64,000 nucleotides of DNA from Brevibacillus parabrevis. Its GTDB lineage: Bacteria > Bacillota > Bacilli > Brevibacillales > Brevibacillaceae. The stretch covers positions 248,001 through 312,000 of the forward strand of contig NZ_RHHV01000005.1 of the NCBI RefSeq assembly GCF_003710905.1, read 5' to 3'. Below the pieces are notes generated by a model, which ran no database searches, was not told the DNA's origin, and worked only from the letters and a program-made list of their open reading frames with translations. Positions 16,694 through 24,060 of the stretch are shown in pieces (the stretch's first letter is position 1; every line of letters begins with the position of its first letter). Position numbers and translations under genes: made by a program.

Positions 16694-17785
16694 TTAGTAA
16701 CCTCCTACGCGCTCTTTCATGAGATAGTGGGCGTATCGTACGGGCTGGGTAATCGAGTGACGTTTGGCGATCGGGTCGTCAATCAAGCGAAAGACAGTCC
16801 TGCCGGGCCTGCTGTTGACTTCGATAATCCAGACGTTTCCGGATGTATCAATCCCGACATCGATTCCCAGCTCCACCAGTCTGCCGTGGCACTCCTCCAA
16901 AAAGCGTGGCAATTTTTCTGCCACCTGATTGATGGTCGTCTCGATTTTGGAGTGGACGGCAGGCTTGAAATGACGAGATAGGAAAGCGGAGAGCGGCTGT
17001 GCTTTACCGCCTCCGTGCAGGTTGGAGGTGATACTTCGCTTGTCGCCCAAGCGGACCGCCTTGCCGGTTGTCTCCCAATCACCCTGCCCGTTTTTTTGCA
17101 CGAGCACCCTCACATCAAAAGGGGTGCCGTCCGGTGTGTGCAGCTTCAGATAGGGCTGTACAAGGAACTTGCGACCAGAAGTGAACGAGGCGATAAAAGT
17201 TTTCAATCCGGCGGAGTCGCGGATCAGTCTGCGGAACGGCTGGTTCTCCCGGTTCCGCCCTGTGGCCTCGTAGCCGCTTTTGGTTTCCTTGATGCGCACG
17301 ACGCCGATTCCATGCGTTCCCGCCATTGGCTTGATGACGACGGCGCCGTATTGTTGCAGCATGTCGTTCACCGTGGCGAGCGATAAAATTTCGGTCGGCG
17401 GCAACAGGGAAGCCAGTTGCGGCGATTGGGTCAGCATCTGGTGCACCTGCCACTTGCCGGACAGGCCATGCCCCAAAAATGTAATGTTGCGATCGTTTTG
17501 CAACTTTTCCACAAATGGTTTATAGTGGCGATAAGATGGGCCAACGAAGCACCGATCGTAGATCAAGGCGGGGAGCGGGAAAGTGTTCGGCTGCCATGAT
17601 CCGTTGCGGTACTCGAAGCCTCTTACGGTTCGCGAGGAAAAGTTGACCTGACGCGGCGAGAACACGAAGACACGCATCCCGTGCTTGCGTCCGTAAAGCG
17701 TCAGCTTTTTGTAATAGCCTTTGTCTACAAAGTGGGAGCCTTGGCAGCGCGTCATGATGCCAAGACTTCGCTCGTCTGCTCTCAT
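16694..17785 (-). CDS. YheC/YheD-type ATP-grasp spore coat protein, paralogue 3 (short)
   Basis: 363 residues. It lacks the N-terminal beta domain of its neighbours and starts directly at LGIMTRCQGSHFV. Family signatures are ALIYDRCF, AVVIKPMAGTHGIGVVRI, PFDVRVLVQKNGQGDW and LGIDVGIDTSGNVWIIEVNS. I chose ATG 17785, spaced 5 bases from AAGGTGA; a GTG at 17794 would overlap the upstream stop as GTGA and is an alternative. The missing domain may mean it works with a paralogue that has it. Confidence 0.88.
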   Translation of the reverse strand: MRADERSLGIMTRCQGSHFVDKGYYKKLTLYGRKHGMRVFVFSPRQVNFSSRTVRGFEYRNGSWQPNTFPLPALIYDRCFVGPSYRHYKPFVEKLQNDRNITFLGHGLSGKWQVHQMLTQSPQLASLLPPTEILSLATVNDMLQQYGAVVIKPMAGTHGIGVVRIKETKSGYEATGRNRENQPFRRLIRDSAGLKTFIASFTSGRKFLVQPYLKLHTPDGTPFDVRVLVQKNGQGDWETTGKAVRLGDKRSITSNLHGGGKAQPLSAFLSRHFKPAVHSKIETTINQVAEKLPRFLEECHGRLVELGIDVGIDTSGNVWIIEVNSRPGRTVFRLIDDPIAKRHSITQPVRYAHYLMKERVGGY

Positions 17786-17790
17786 GTGGG

Positions 17791-19224
17791 TCACCTTCGC
17801 CTGTTTTTCTTGCTCTTCGGTTTTCCTGCTGCCGTTCTGGTTTTAGTTTTGGCTGACCGGGGAAAACCACTGATGTATGATGCGTATTCCAGCATGCGTA
17901 CGACGGAAGGCCGGGCGCGGCGGGGCGGTTCTTCCACGCCTTCAGGCAAAGGAACGGTATTGGCCGTTTTGGACGGCTTGCTGTTAACCTCCAATAGCCA
18001 TACTTGCCCGCGGACATCGACGCCGAGATCGACACCAAATTCAGCGTAATGGCCGGGCAGCGCCTCTTCGAGCAAGACAGACAGCTTCAACGCCACAGCT
18101 TTTAGTGTGGCTGGGGATGGGCGAACCGAACTGGCCCAAGGCCCACAGGCACGCAGAGCCTGGAGGGGCGTCATCATCTGGCCGCCTCTGGATATATTGG
18201 AAACGATGCGATTCAATCCCAAACGGGCAACCATAGATGTAACGGCCCATTCGCCTGCCCGGTTTTTTTGCACCAATACACGAAAATCAGTCGGCCGTCC
18301 GTGAAGGCCGATCAATGGTAAACCTTGTTGCAGCAAATAAGGTTTGCCTTTTGTCTGTTTGCTCAAATATTGATGCAAGCCCGTTATGCTGGAAAATGTT
18401 TTGCCAAACCCGCCCGGGCGAGCGAGCTGATATCCCTCCTGCGTTCGGCGCAGCCGGATAATCCCTCGACCCATGCTGCCGTTTGCCGGCTTTGCATAAA
18501 CCGTCCGGTGCTCGGACAGCATCGTCCGCAAATCTTCCAGACTTTGATAGCGAACCATGGCTGGAAGATGTTCGGAAGCACTCTCCTGATCTTGCAGAGC
18601 GGAATGCACGTGCCACTTGTTTAAAAAGTGCTCGTTGAAAAACGGAATGTTGGCGTCTTTGCACCGCTGCAACCAGTTGGCCATCTGCTCGCTGCGCTCC
18701 CGCTGACGGGATACGAGCCGATTGTAAATACATTGGGGCAACGGCAAGACTCTTTGGCGCCACACTCCGCCCCGGCGAACAAGACCGCGCACGATCCCGG
18801 CATCCCAGTTGACGTCCTGTAGGCGGAATGCGCAGATAATCCCTCCGCGCTTGCGGCAAATATCGGCTACTTCGTTGAAAAAAGGGGACAATGGTCCAAA
18901 CGGGGATTGCGGAAATTGGGCATTGTAAGAGGATACGAGAATCCCTACATACGGCCCGACAACAAGAGTTTGCTGATCTGCGTTGTAGCGCACAAGCATG
19001 GGCCCTCCTGTAGGCAGCCGGAGCGACTGGGCCAAGGCAGGCCGGATAAGCGTTTGGTTGCTGCGATCAATGCCGCTGATACGGGCGCGAACCGTTTTGC
19101 TTCCGAATTGGACAGTAGCTGTGGGCGAAGAAAGATTCCATTTGCGCATTTGCGCCTGGGGCAGGTAAAGGTCTACTTCCGTCTTTGGCTCGTATCCGAC
19201 GACGATGGTTGGAACGTAAGACAT
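17791..19224 (-). CDS. YheC/YheD-type ATP-grasp spore coat protein, paralogue 4
   Basis: 477 residues, the first and longest of the four. It has the N-terminal beta domain (VDLYLPQAQMRKWNL), VVGPYVGILVSS, CIYNRLVSRQRERS, TVYAKPANGSMGRGIIRL, PTDFRVLVQKNRAGEW and the active-site end FGVDLGVDVRGQVWLLEVNS. The C-terminal tail is strongly basic and ends RSAKTKTRTAAGKPKSKKN-RRR, possibly for binding an acidic coat or polymer component. ATG 19224 follows GAAGGGGA; an upstream reading from 19248 has no site. A mother-cell-type promoter candidate lies just upstream. It is divergent from yheB, as in other Bacillota. Confidence 0.9.
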   Translation of the reverse strand: MSYVPTIVVGYEPKTEVDLYLPQAQMRKWNLSSPTATVQFGSKTVRARISGIDRSNQTLIRPALAQSLRLPTGGPMLVRYNADQQTLVVGPYVGILVSSYNAQFPQSPFGPLSPFFNEVADICRKRGGIICAFRLQDVNWDAGIVRGLVRRGGVWRQRVLPLPQCIYNRLVSRQRERSEQMANWLQRCKDANIPFFNEHFLNKWHVHSALQDQESASEHLPAMVRYQSLEDLRTMLSEHRTVYAKPANGSMGRGIIRLRRTQEGYQLARPGGFGKTFSSITGLHQYLSKQTKGKPYLLQQGLPLIGLHGRPTDFRVLVQKNRAGEWAVTSMVARLGLNRIVSNISRGGQMMTPLQALRACGPWASSVRPSPATLKAVALKLSVLLEEALPGHYAEFGVDLGVDVRGQVWLLEVNSKPSKTANTVPLPEGVEEPPRRARPSVVRMLEYASYISGFPRSAKTKTRTAAGKPKSKKNRRR

Positions 19225-19258
19225 GGCTATCCCCTTCCCATCAGGCATAAAGTTAGTC

Positions 19259-19289
19259 TATGGTATGAGTAGCCAAATCGTTTGGTGCC
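19259..19289 (-). promoter_or_regulatory. Candidate mother-cell sigma (SigE/SigK) promoter for the YheC/YheD-type cluster
   Basis: On the minus strand GGCACC, then a spacing of about 16-17, then CATACCATA, which fits the SigK form AC-N16/17-CATANNNTA and nearly the SigE -10 CATACAxT. It ends 34 bases before ATG 19224. Confidence 0.4.
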
Positions 19290-19317
19290 ATGCAGAGAAG
19301 AAAGGTTGTTAGTATTT

Positions 19318-20475
19318 ATGAACTTGTGGATAGTATTAGTGAATATCGGCGTAGGCTCTGTGATCGGCGGCGTTACGAACGAACTCGCCATCCGCATGCT
19401 GTTTCGACCGCTCAAGCCTTGGTATATCGGCAGTTGGAAGCTTCCGTTCACCCCGGGACTGATCCCGAGAAGGCGGGACGATATCGCGATACAAATGGGC
19501 AGATTAGTGGAGGAGCATTTGCTTACGACAGAAGGCGTCAGGCGGGCGCTGGCCCAGGGCGACCTGGAAAATACGCTGGCGGGCTGGATGAACAACCTGG
19601 CTGCGGACTGGATGGCGGATGAGCGTACGTTGCGCCAAACGCTGCAACGGGCAGTGCCCCAGCTTTTTACCGAGGACGGAGGATGGAGCGAAGCGGTACG
19701 CGTCCCTGTCCAGCAAAAATGGCATTCTTTTGTCCAGCAGTTGTTTACACAATATGAAGAAACAAAACTGCGCGATCTGCTTCCACAAGCAGGCATAGAT
19801 CGCCTGGACGGGGCGGTGACTTCGGCGAGTCACCATATGCTGGGCCGGATTCGCGAGTATTTGTACTCCCCGCAAGGACAGCAAACGTTGCAAGGCATGG
19901 TCAAAGGCATGCTCGGCGGAGGCGGGGGCATGTTCGGTGGGCTGGTCGGCATGTTTCTTGGAGACGACAAGATCATTGGCAAAATTGTTCCGCATCTCGA
20001 TGAGCTTTTGCAAAGCCCGGAGATGGCTGAGCGCTTGCAGCAGTTTTTGCGCAAGGAGGCGGACAAGCTGCTGGATAAAACGGTCGGGGAACTGGTGGAG
20101 TGGCTCGGCCACGATCAGCTCGACGACTGGTCCCGCGCGCTTTTTGCGAGAATCGAAGCGCAGAGCCTGCAACTCGTGGATCAGCCTATGTCGCGCCTGA
20201 CCGCGCCGATTCAGCAAACCGTCACAAACGATCTCGTTCCGCGCCTGGCGAAATGGATGGTAGAGTCTTTGCAGACAAACGTCGAGAAAATCTTTTCCCG
20301 TCTAGCGATTCGCGATATTGTTACGAGACAGGTGGAAGGCTTCCCGATCGAACGGATCGAAGAAATGGTGGTCGGCATCTCGGGAAAAGAGTTCCGCATG
20401 ATTACGGTCCTCGGCTTTATTCTTGGCGGGATTATCGGACTGGTTCAGGGACTTTTGGCGAATTGGCTGGGATAG
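19318..20475 (+). CDS. yheB: DUF445 membrane protein YheB
   Basis: 385 residues with an N-terminal membrane helix containing GxxxGGVTNELAIRMLFRP, the DUF445 signature, then a conserved FTPGLIPRRRDDIA motif, a long helical soluble region, and a C-terminal membrane helix (VLGFILGGIIGLVQGLLANWL). Function unknown. The yheB name rests on the DUF445 match and its position divergent from yheC/yheD-type genes. The start is uncertain: ATG 19318 has only AAAGG 12 bases upstream. Confidence 0.85.
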   Translation: MNLWIVLVNIGVGSVIGGVTNELAIRMLFRPLKPWYIGSWKLPFTPGLIPRRRDDIAIQMGRLVEEHLLTTEGVRRALAQGDLENTLAGWMNNLAADWMADERTLRQTLQRAVPQLFTEDGGWSEAVRVPVQQKWHSFVQQLFTQYEETKLRDLLPQAGIDRLDGAVTSASHHMLGRIREYLYSPQGQQTLQGMVKGMLGGGGGMFGGLVGMFLGDDKIIGKIVPHLDELLQSPEMAERLQQFLRKEADKLLDKTVGELVEWLGHDQLDDWSRALFARIEAQSLQLVDQPMSRLTAPIQQTVTNDLVPRLAKWMVESLQTNVEKIFSRLAIRDIVTRQVEGFPIERIEEMVVGISGKEFRMITVLGFILGGIIGLVQGLLANWLG

Positions 20476-20689
20476 GAAAACTGAAACGAAACTGTAACGG
20501 CTCTGTAATAATCCTGTAATATTCCTTGGGTAAGATAAAAGCACGATGAAAACCCCCTTAATGATATACTTTCTGAGTTGGTAGCTTGAAAAAAGCTACC
20601 CTTTTTTTTTGTCGCGCCTTCGGGTATATTGGTCGAAGGAGCGCACGTACATTGGAACGGGTGGGAGACCAGGAAGGGGGATTAGCAAT

Positions 20690-22000
20690 ATGGCAACGAA
20701 ACATGAACAAATCTTGCAACATATTGATCGCCTTCCGATCGGTTCGAAGATTTCCGTGCGGCAGATCGCCAAAGACCTGGATGTGAGTGAGGGTACGGCC
20801 TACCGCGCAATCAAGGAAGCGGAAACACAAGGATACGTCAGTACGATCGAACGTGTCGGCACAGTGAGAATCGAGAAGAAGCACAAAGAAAACATAGAGC
20901 GGCTGACTTTCGCGGAAGTGGTGAACATCGTCGACGGCCATGTGCTTGGCGGACGGGAAGGGCTGCACAAGACGCTGAACAAATTCGTCATCGGTGCGAT
21001 GCAGCTGGAAGCGATGATGCGCTATATCGACGCGGGCAGTCTATTAATTGTAGGAAACCGTTATCAGGCGCACAAAATTGCCTTGCAGCAAGGAGCGGCC
21101 GTCCTGATCACGGGCGGCTTCGATACGAGCGAGGAAATCAAGCAGTTGGCGGATCGTTTGGCTTTGCCGATCATTTCGTCGAGCTACGACTCTTTTACAG
21201 TAGCATCGATGATCAACCGGGCCATCTACGACCGTTTGATCAAAAAAGAAATCGTCATGGTCGAGGATGTGCTGAAGCCGCTGGCGGAAACGCCCGTGCT
21301 GCTGCCGTCCGACACAGTCGCCAAATGGCACCAGTACACGGAGCTGTATCAGGATACGCGCTTTCCGGTTGTCGATGAGCAAATGCGGCTCATCGGGATC
21401 GTGACTTCGAAAGATATTATCGGCCACGAGGAGACGGCGACGATCGACAAGGTCATGACGAAAAATCCGATCACGACCTCGCCGCGCGTGTCTGTCGCTT
21501 CGTCGGCGCACATGATGGTGTGGGAAGGGATCGAGCTGTTGCCGGTCGTGGACAATTATCGCAAGCTGGTGGGCGTGCTGAGCCGCAACGACGTGTTGAA
21601 GGCGCTCCAGTTTACGGCGAAGCAGCCGCAGATGAGTGAAACATTTCCGAACCTGATCATGTCGCATTTCCGCGAGGAGCGTCAGGCAGACGAGCTGATT
21701 TACTTGGGCGACGTCACGCCGCAGATGACGAATCACCTAGGAACGATCGCCAGTGGCATCATGACGACAGTGATGGTCGAAGCGGCCTGTAACTTGCTGC
21801 GTCAGCATCGCCGCGGCGACATGGTGCCGGAAAATATTACGGTGTACTTTTTGAAGCCTGTGCAGATGGAGAGCCACATACAGGTGCAGCCGCGACTTTT
21901 GGACATCAGCCGCCGCTTCGGTAAGGTCGAGGTGTCGGTTTACCACGGCGAGCAGCTTGTAGGTCAGGCTATGATTACGGCGCAGATTATTGATCGGTAA
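20690..22000 (+). CDS. ytoI: HTH-DRTGG-CBS-hotdog regulator YtoI
   Basis: 436 residues in four modules: a winged-helix N terminus (ISVRQIAKDLDVSEGTAYRA, about 18-60), a DRTGG domain (about 70-180), a CBS pair (about 195-310, with RLIGIVTSKDIIGH and RKLVGVLSRNDVLKA), and a C-terminal hotdog thioesterase-like domain (about 335-436). This architecture is that of B. subtilis YtoI, function unknown, probably ligand-sensing. ATG 20690 lies 9 bases after AGGAAGGGGG; the longer frame from 20609 lacks a site. It lies in the conserved ytoI-ytpI-dnaE neighbourhood. Confidence 0.88.
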   Translation: MATKHEQILQHIDRLPIGSKISVRQIAKDLDVSEGTAYRAIKEAETQGYVSTIERVGTVRIEKKHKENIERLTFAEVVNIVDGHVLGGREGLHKTLNKFVIGAMQLEAMMRYIDAGSLLIVGNRYQAHKIALQQGAAVLITGGFDTSEEIKQLADRLALPIISSSYDSFTVASMINRAIYDRLIKKEIVMVEDVLKPLAETPVLLPSDTVAKWHQYTELYQDTRFPVVDEQMRLIGIVTSKDIIGHEETATIDKVMTKNPITTSPRVSVASSAHMMVWEGIELLPVVDNYRKLVGVLSRNDVLKALQFTAKQPQMSETFPNLIMSHFREERQADELIYLGDVTPQMTNHLGTIASGIMTTVMVEAACNLLRQHRRGDMVPENITVYFLKPVQMESHIQVQPRLLDISRRFGKVEVSVYHGEQLVGQAMITAQIIDR

Positions 22001-22015
22001 TAGTGGATCGTTGGT

Positions 22016-22048
22016 GAGGGCAGTCTCTTTGGGGGGCTGCTCTTTTTT
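22016..22048 (+). terminator. Probable terminator of ytoI
   Basis: Imperfect stem GAG(GG)CAGTC / GGCTGCTC followed by six T. Confidence 0.5.
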
Positions 22049-22145
22049 GCTTTTTGATTGGGGAAGTGGCCGCAGTGCAGGGCTTCGCGAGCCGCGGCGT
22101 CTTTCCCGCCCTCCTGATTGACAAACCAAACAAAAATAACCTATC

Positions 22146-22173
22146 ATCTAATTAGAAAAATATCTAATTAGAT
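22146..22173 (+). promoter_or_regulatory. Twin-palindrome operator before the ArsR-type gene
   Basis: ATCTAATTAGA is repeated as ATCTAATTAGAT after five bases; each copy contains the perfect palindrome CTAATTAG, with centres 16 bases apart. It lies 37 bases before the TTG start of an ArsR-fold regulator, so autoregulation is likely. Confidence 0.6.
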
Positions 22174-22210
22174 TTTGGAGTTCATTCCCGCGAAGAAAGG
22201 AGAATCTCTT

Positions 22211-22849
22211 TTGCAACTCGATAAACTCGTCACCTTTTACAAAGCGCTCGGCGACCCAACTCGCGTGCGGATTTTGGCCATGTTGGCAAATGGACCGCTG
22301 CACGGGCAGGCGCTGGCAGGGAAGCTCGGAGTGACGCCGCCGACGATTACACACCATATGGCAAAGCTGCGCGATGCAGGAATCGTCTACGAGCGGCGTG
22401 ACAAAAACACGATTTACTTTTATTTGCACGAAGCGAACATGAAGCGGCAAACCCAGGCGATTTTGAATGTGTTGGAACGGGCGAAAGGTACGATGGAGGA
22501 AGACCTTTTTGCAGATGAGGAAACCAAAACGATCCAGGAGCAGAGGAGGTCCCAGATGGCAGCGGATCAGATGCACGTAATCAAAAGCTTCCTGACCCCC
22601 GACGGCAAGCTCAAGCAGATTCCGGCCCAGCGCAAGAAAAAGCTGATCGTGTTCGAATACATGGTGCGGGGGCTGGAGTTTGGCCGCAAATACAAGGAAC
22701 AGGAAATCAATGACTACATCCGCCAGTTTCACGACGATTACGCGACGATTCGCCGCGAATTTGTCATGAACCACTATATGTACCGCGAAGAGGGCATCTA
22801 CGAGCTGAATCCGGAAGAGATGTGGGCCAAGGCAGAAGAATTGCGCTAA
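22211..22849 (+). CDS. ArsR-type regulator with C-terminal DUF2087-like domain
   Basis: 212 residues. Residues 1-80 form an ArsR winged helix (LGDPTRVRILAML, then PPTITHHMAKLRDAGIVYER). A helical linker leads to a C-terminal region (about 125-212) with KKKLIVFEYMVRGLEFGRKY and YREEGIYELNP, resembling DUF2087. No cysteine cluster typical of metal sensors is seen, so the ligand is unknown. TTG 22211 is the preferred start, 8 bases after AAAGGAGA; an earlier TTG at 22175 lies at the operator and has no binding site. No target gene is adjacent. Confidence 0.8.
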   Translation: MQLDKLVTFYKALGDPTRVRILAMLANGPLHGQALAGKLGVTPPTITHHMAKLRDAGIVYERRDKNTIYFYLHEANMKRQTQAILNVLERAKGTMEEDLFADEETKTIQEQRRSQMAADQMHVIKSFLTPDGKLKQIPAQRKKKLIVFEYMVRGLEFGRKYKEQEINDYIRQFHDDYATIRREFVMNHYMYREEGIYELNPEEMWAKAEELR

Positions 22850-22878
22850 CAGGAAAATGATTCCTTTTGAAAAAGCAT

Positions 22879-22915
22879 AAAAAAAGACAACCGTCGGCAC
22901 TGCGCTCAGGTTGTC
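22879..22915 (-). terminator. Probable terminator of the 23.0-23.35 kb minus gene
   Basis: On the minus strand GACAACC / GGTTGTC with a 16-base loop, then seven T. Confidence 0.5.
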
Positions 22916-23024
22916 GGAAACAATAGAATGTCACACAAACTGATTATAGCGAGAACTAATTGCGTTTAGCCATGGCAAACGATTGGGAAAACAGGAAAAG
23001 TATTTCAGCATGCTGCTTCTTCGC

Positions 23025-23351
23025 TTAATTCCAATTCACTTTTGATATTTTCCATTTAAGAGCCGCAGAGATGAAATACAGGATGGAAGCAATAAAAAAT
23101 AGAGTAAACATATCTCCGGTCATCAATAAGTAAAGACTTAAAGGTAAGGAAATCACAAAAGAAATAATGATCAGCGGTTGTTTAAGGAACGAGGTAAGTA
23201 AACCGAATATCGCGGGAAGTAACAAACAAAGTGCAGTAAAGACAGAAACAGTTGGTTTGTTGTAAAGCAAAAAGTACCAAAGAATCATGGTTCCAACAGA
23301 AGCAAGCAAACCACATATCAGCGACAGGCTGAACATAAAATTGAATTTCAC
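23025..23351 (-). CDS. Small four-helix membrane protein, unknown
   Basis: 108 residues, nearly all hydrophobic, with about four membrane helices (for example GLLASVGTMILWYFLLY and PLIIISFVISLPLSLYLLM). No family recognised. I chose GTG 23351, spaced from GAGGGTGA; the longer frame starts with GTG 23360, which overlaps that site. It is more AT-rich than the flanking genes and interrupts the ytoI-ytpI order, so it may be a recent insertion. Confidence 0.6.
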   Translation of the reverse strand: MKFNFMFSLSLICGLLASVGTMILWYFLLYNKPTVSVFTALCLLLPAIFGLLTSFLKQPLIIISFVISLPLSLYLLMTGDMFTLFFIASILYFISAALKWKISKVNWN

Positions 23352-23524
23352 GTTGGTCACCCTCTTTCAAAAACGCACGATTTTCCCATTTAGCGAAGGG
23401 CTCGCGTATTCGACGTGAGAAGGAACGTGTTGCTGGCAAAAAGCAGCAGCACAAGCGATGCAGAACTGGTAGCAAGCTGCTCGCCTGTTGTTCTCGGCTT
23501 CGCTTCACATAGGCCCCCATACAG

Positions 23525-23566
23525 AAAAAAGCATGTGGAACAATCGCTCTGTTCTCATGCTTTTTT
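23525..23566 (-). terminator. Terminator of ytpI
   Basis: Minus strand GCATG-x-GAACA / TGTTC-xx-CATGC hairpin followed by six T; an A-run on the left makes it symmetric. Confidence 0.75.
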
Positions 23567-23571
23567 AGCTC

Positions 23572-23883
23572 TCAGCTGCCTTTTTTCAATTCTGCCTGCC
23601 AGGCGCTGCGATAGTGCAAAAAGTTGCGGGTTCCCAGGTACAGGTTCAGCACACCGACGATCAGCATGATGATCGCGACCACGATGCGGATCGTATCGAG
23701 CGTATCAAACGTAAGCTGGTTAAGCCCGAACAAAGATACGAGAATGCCGAGTGCGATGTTCATTTTTCCCAGCGTCATTCTGGATTCCAGCGGGTGGATG
23801 CCTCTTCTGCGTGCGTGGATGCTGAAGTAGACGCTGGCTACAAGTGAAGCGAGAACGCCGGTCAAATAAAAGGCCGACCACAT
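23572..23883 (-). CDS. ytpI: YtpI-family membrane protein
   Basis: 103 residues with three membrane helices: WSAFYLTGVLASLVASVYFS, IALGILVSLFGLNQL and IVVAIIMLIVGVLNLYLG, the last followed by TRNFLHYR. This matches the YtpI family in length and layout, and it lies between ytoI and dnaE as in B. subtilis. Function unknown. ATG 23883 is 8 bases after AAAGGATGA; upstream in-frame starts (TTG 23907, ATG 23895) overlap that site. It diverges from dnaE. Confidence 0.8.
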   Translation of the reverse strand: MWSAFYLTGVLASLVASVYFSIHARRRGIHPLESRMTLGKMNIALGILVSLFGLNQLTFDTLDTIRIVVAIIMLIVGVLNLYLGTRNFLHYRSAWQAELKKGS

Positions 23884-23951
23884 AGATGGCTTCATCCTTT
23901 CCAACAAATCTGGTATTATCCTACCAAATCAAAGCAAGAAAGGTCAAATTC

Positions 23952-23975
23952 AAACAAGAACGTTCGTTCTTGTTT
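23952..23975. promoter_or_regulatory. Long dyad upstream of dnaE, possible LexA/SOS operator
   Basis: Perfect 10-base arms AAACAAGAAC and GTTCTTGTTT around GTTC. The core GAAC-N4-GTTC matches the Gram-positive LexA core, but the flanking C/G positions and one inner position differ. It lies 24 bases before the dnaE -10. Confidence 0.5.
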
Positions 23976-23998
23976 CCCCACGATCCTCTTACTTTCGG

Positions 23999-24004
23999 TA
24001 TAAT
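23999..24004 (+). promoter_or_regulatory. -10 element for dnaE
   Basis: Perfect TATAAT, 56 bases before the ATG. No good -35 is visible at the expected spacing. Confidence 0.5.
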
Positions 24005-24060
24005 GATAGAGAGAAAGCTACTACACGATTCGAGTCGTAAACAGGAGAGGAAGGAACCAG

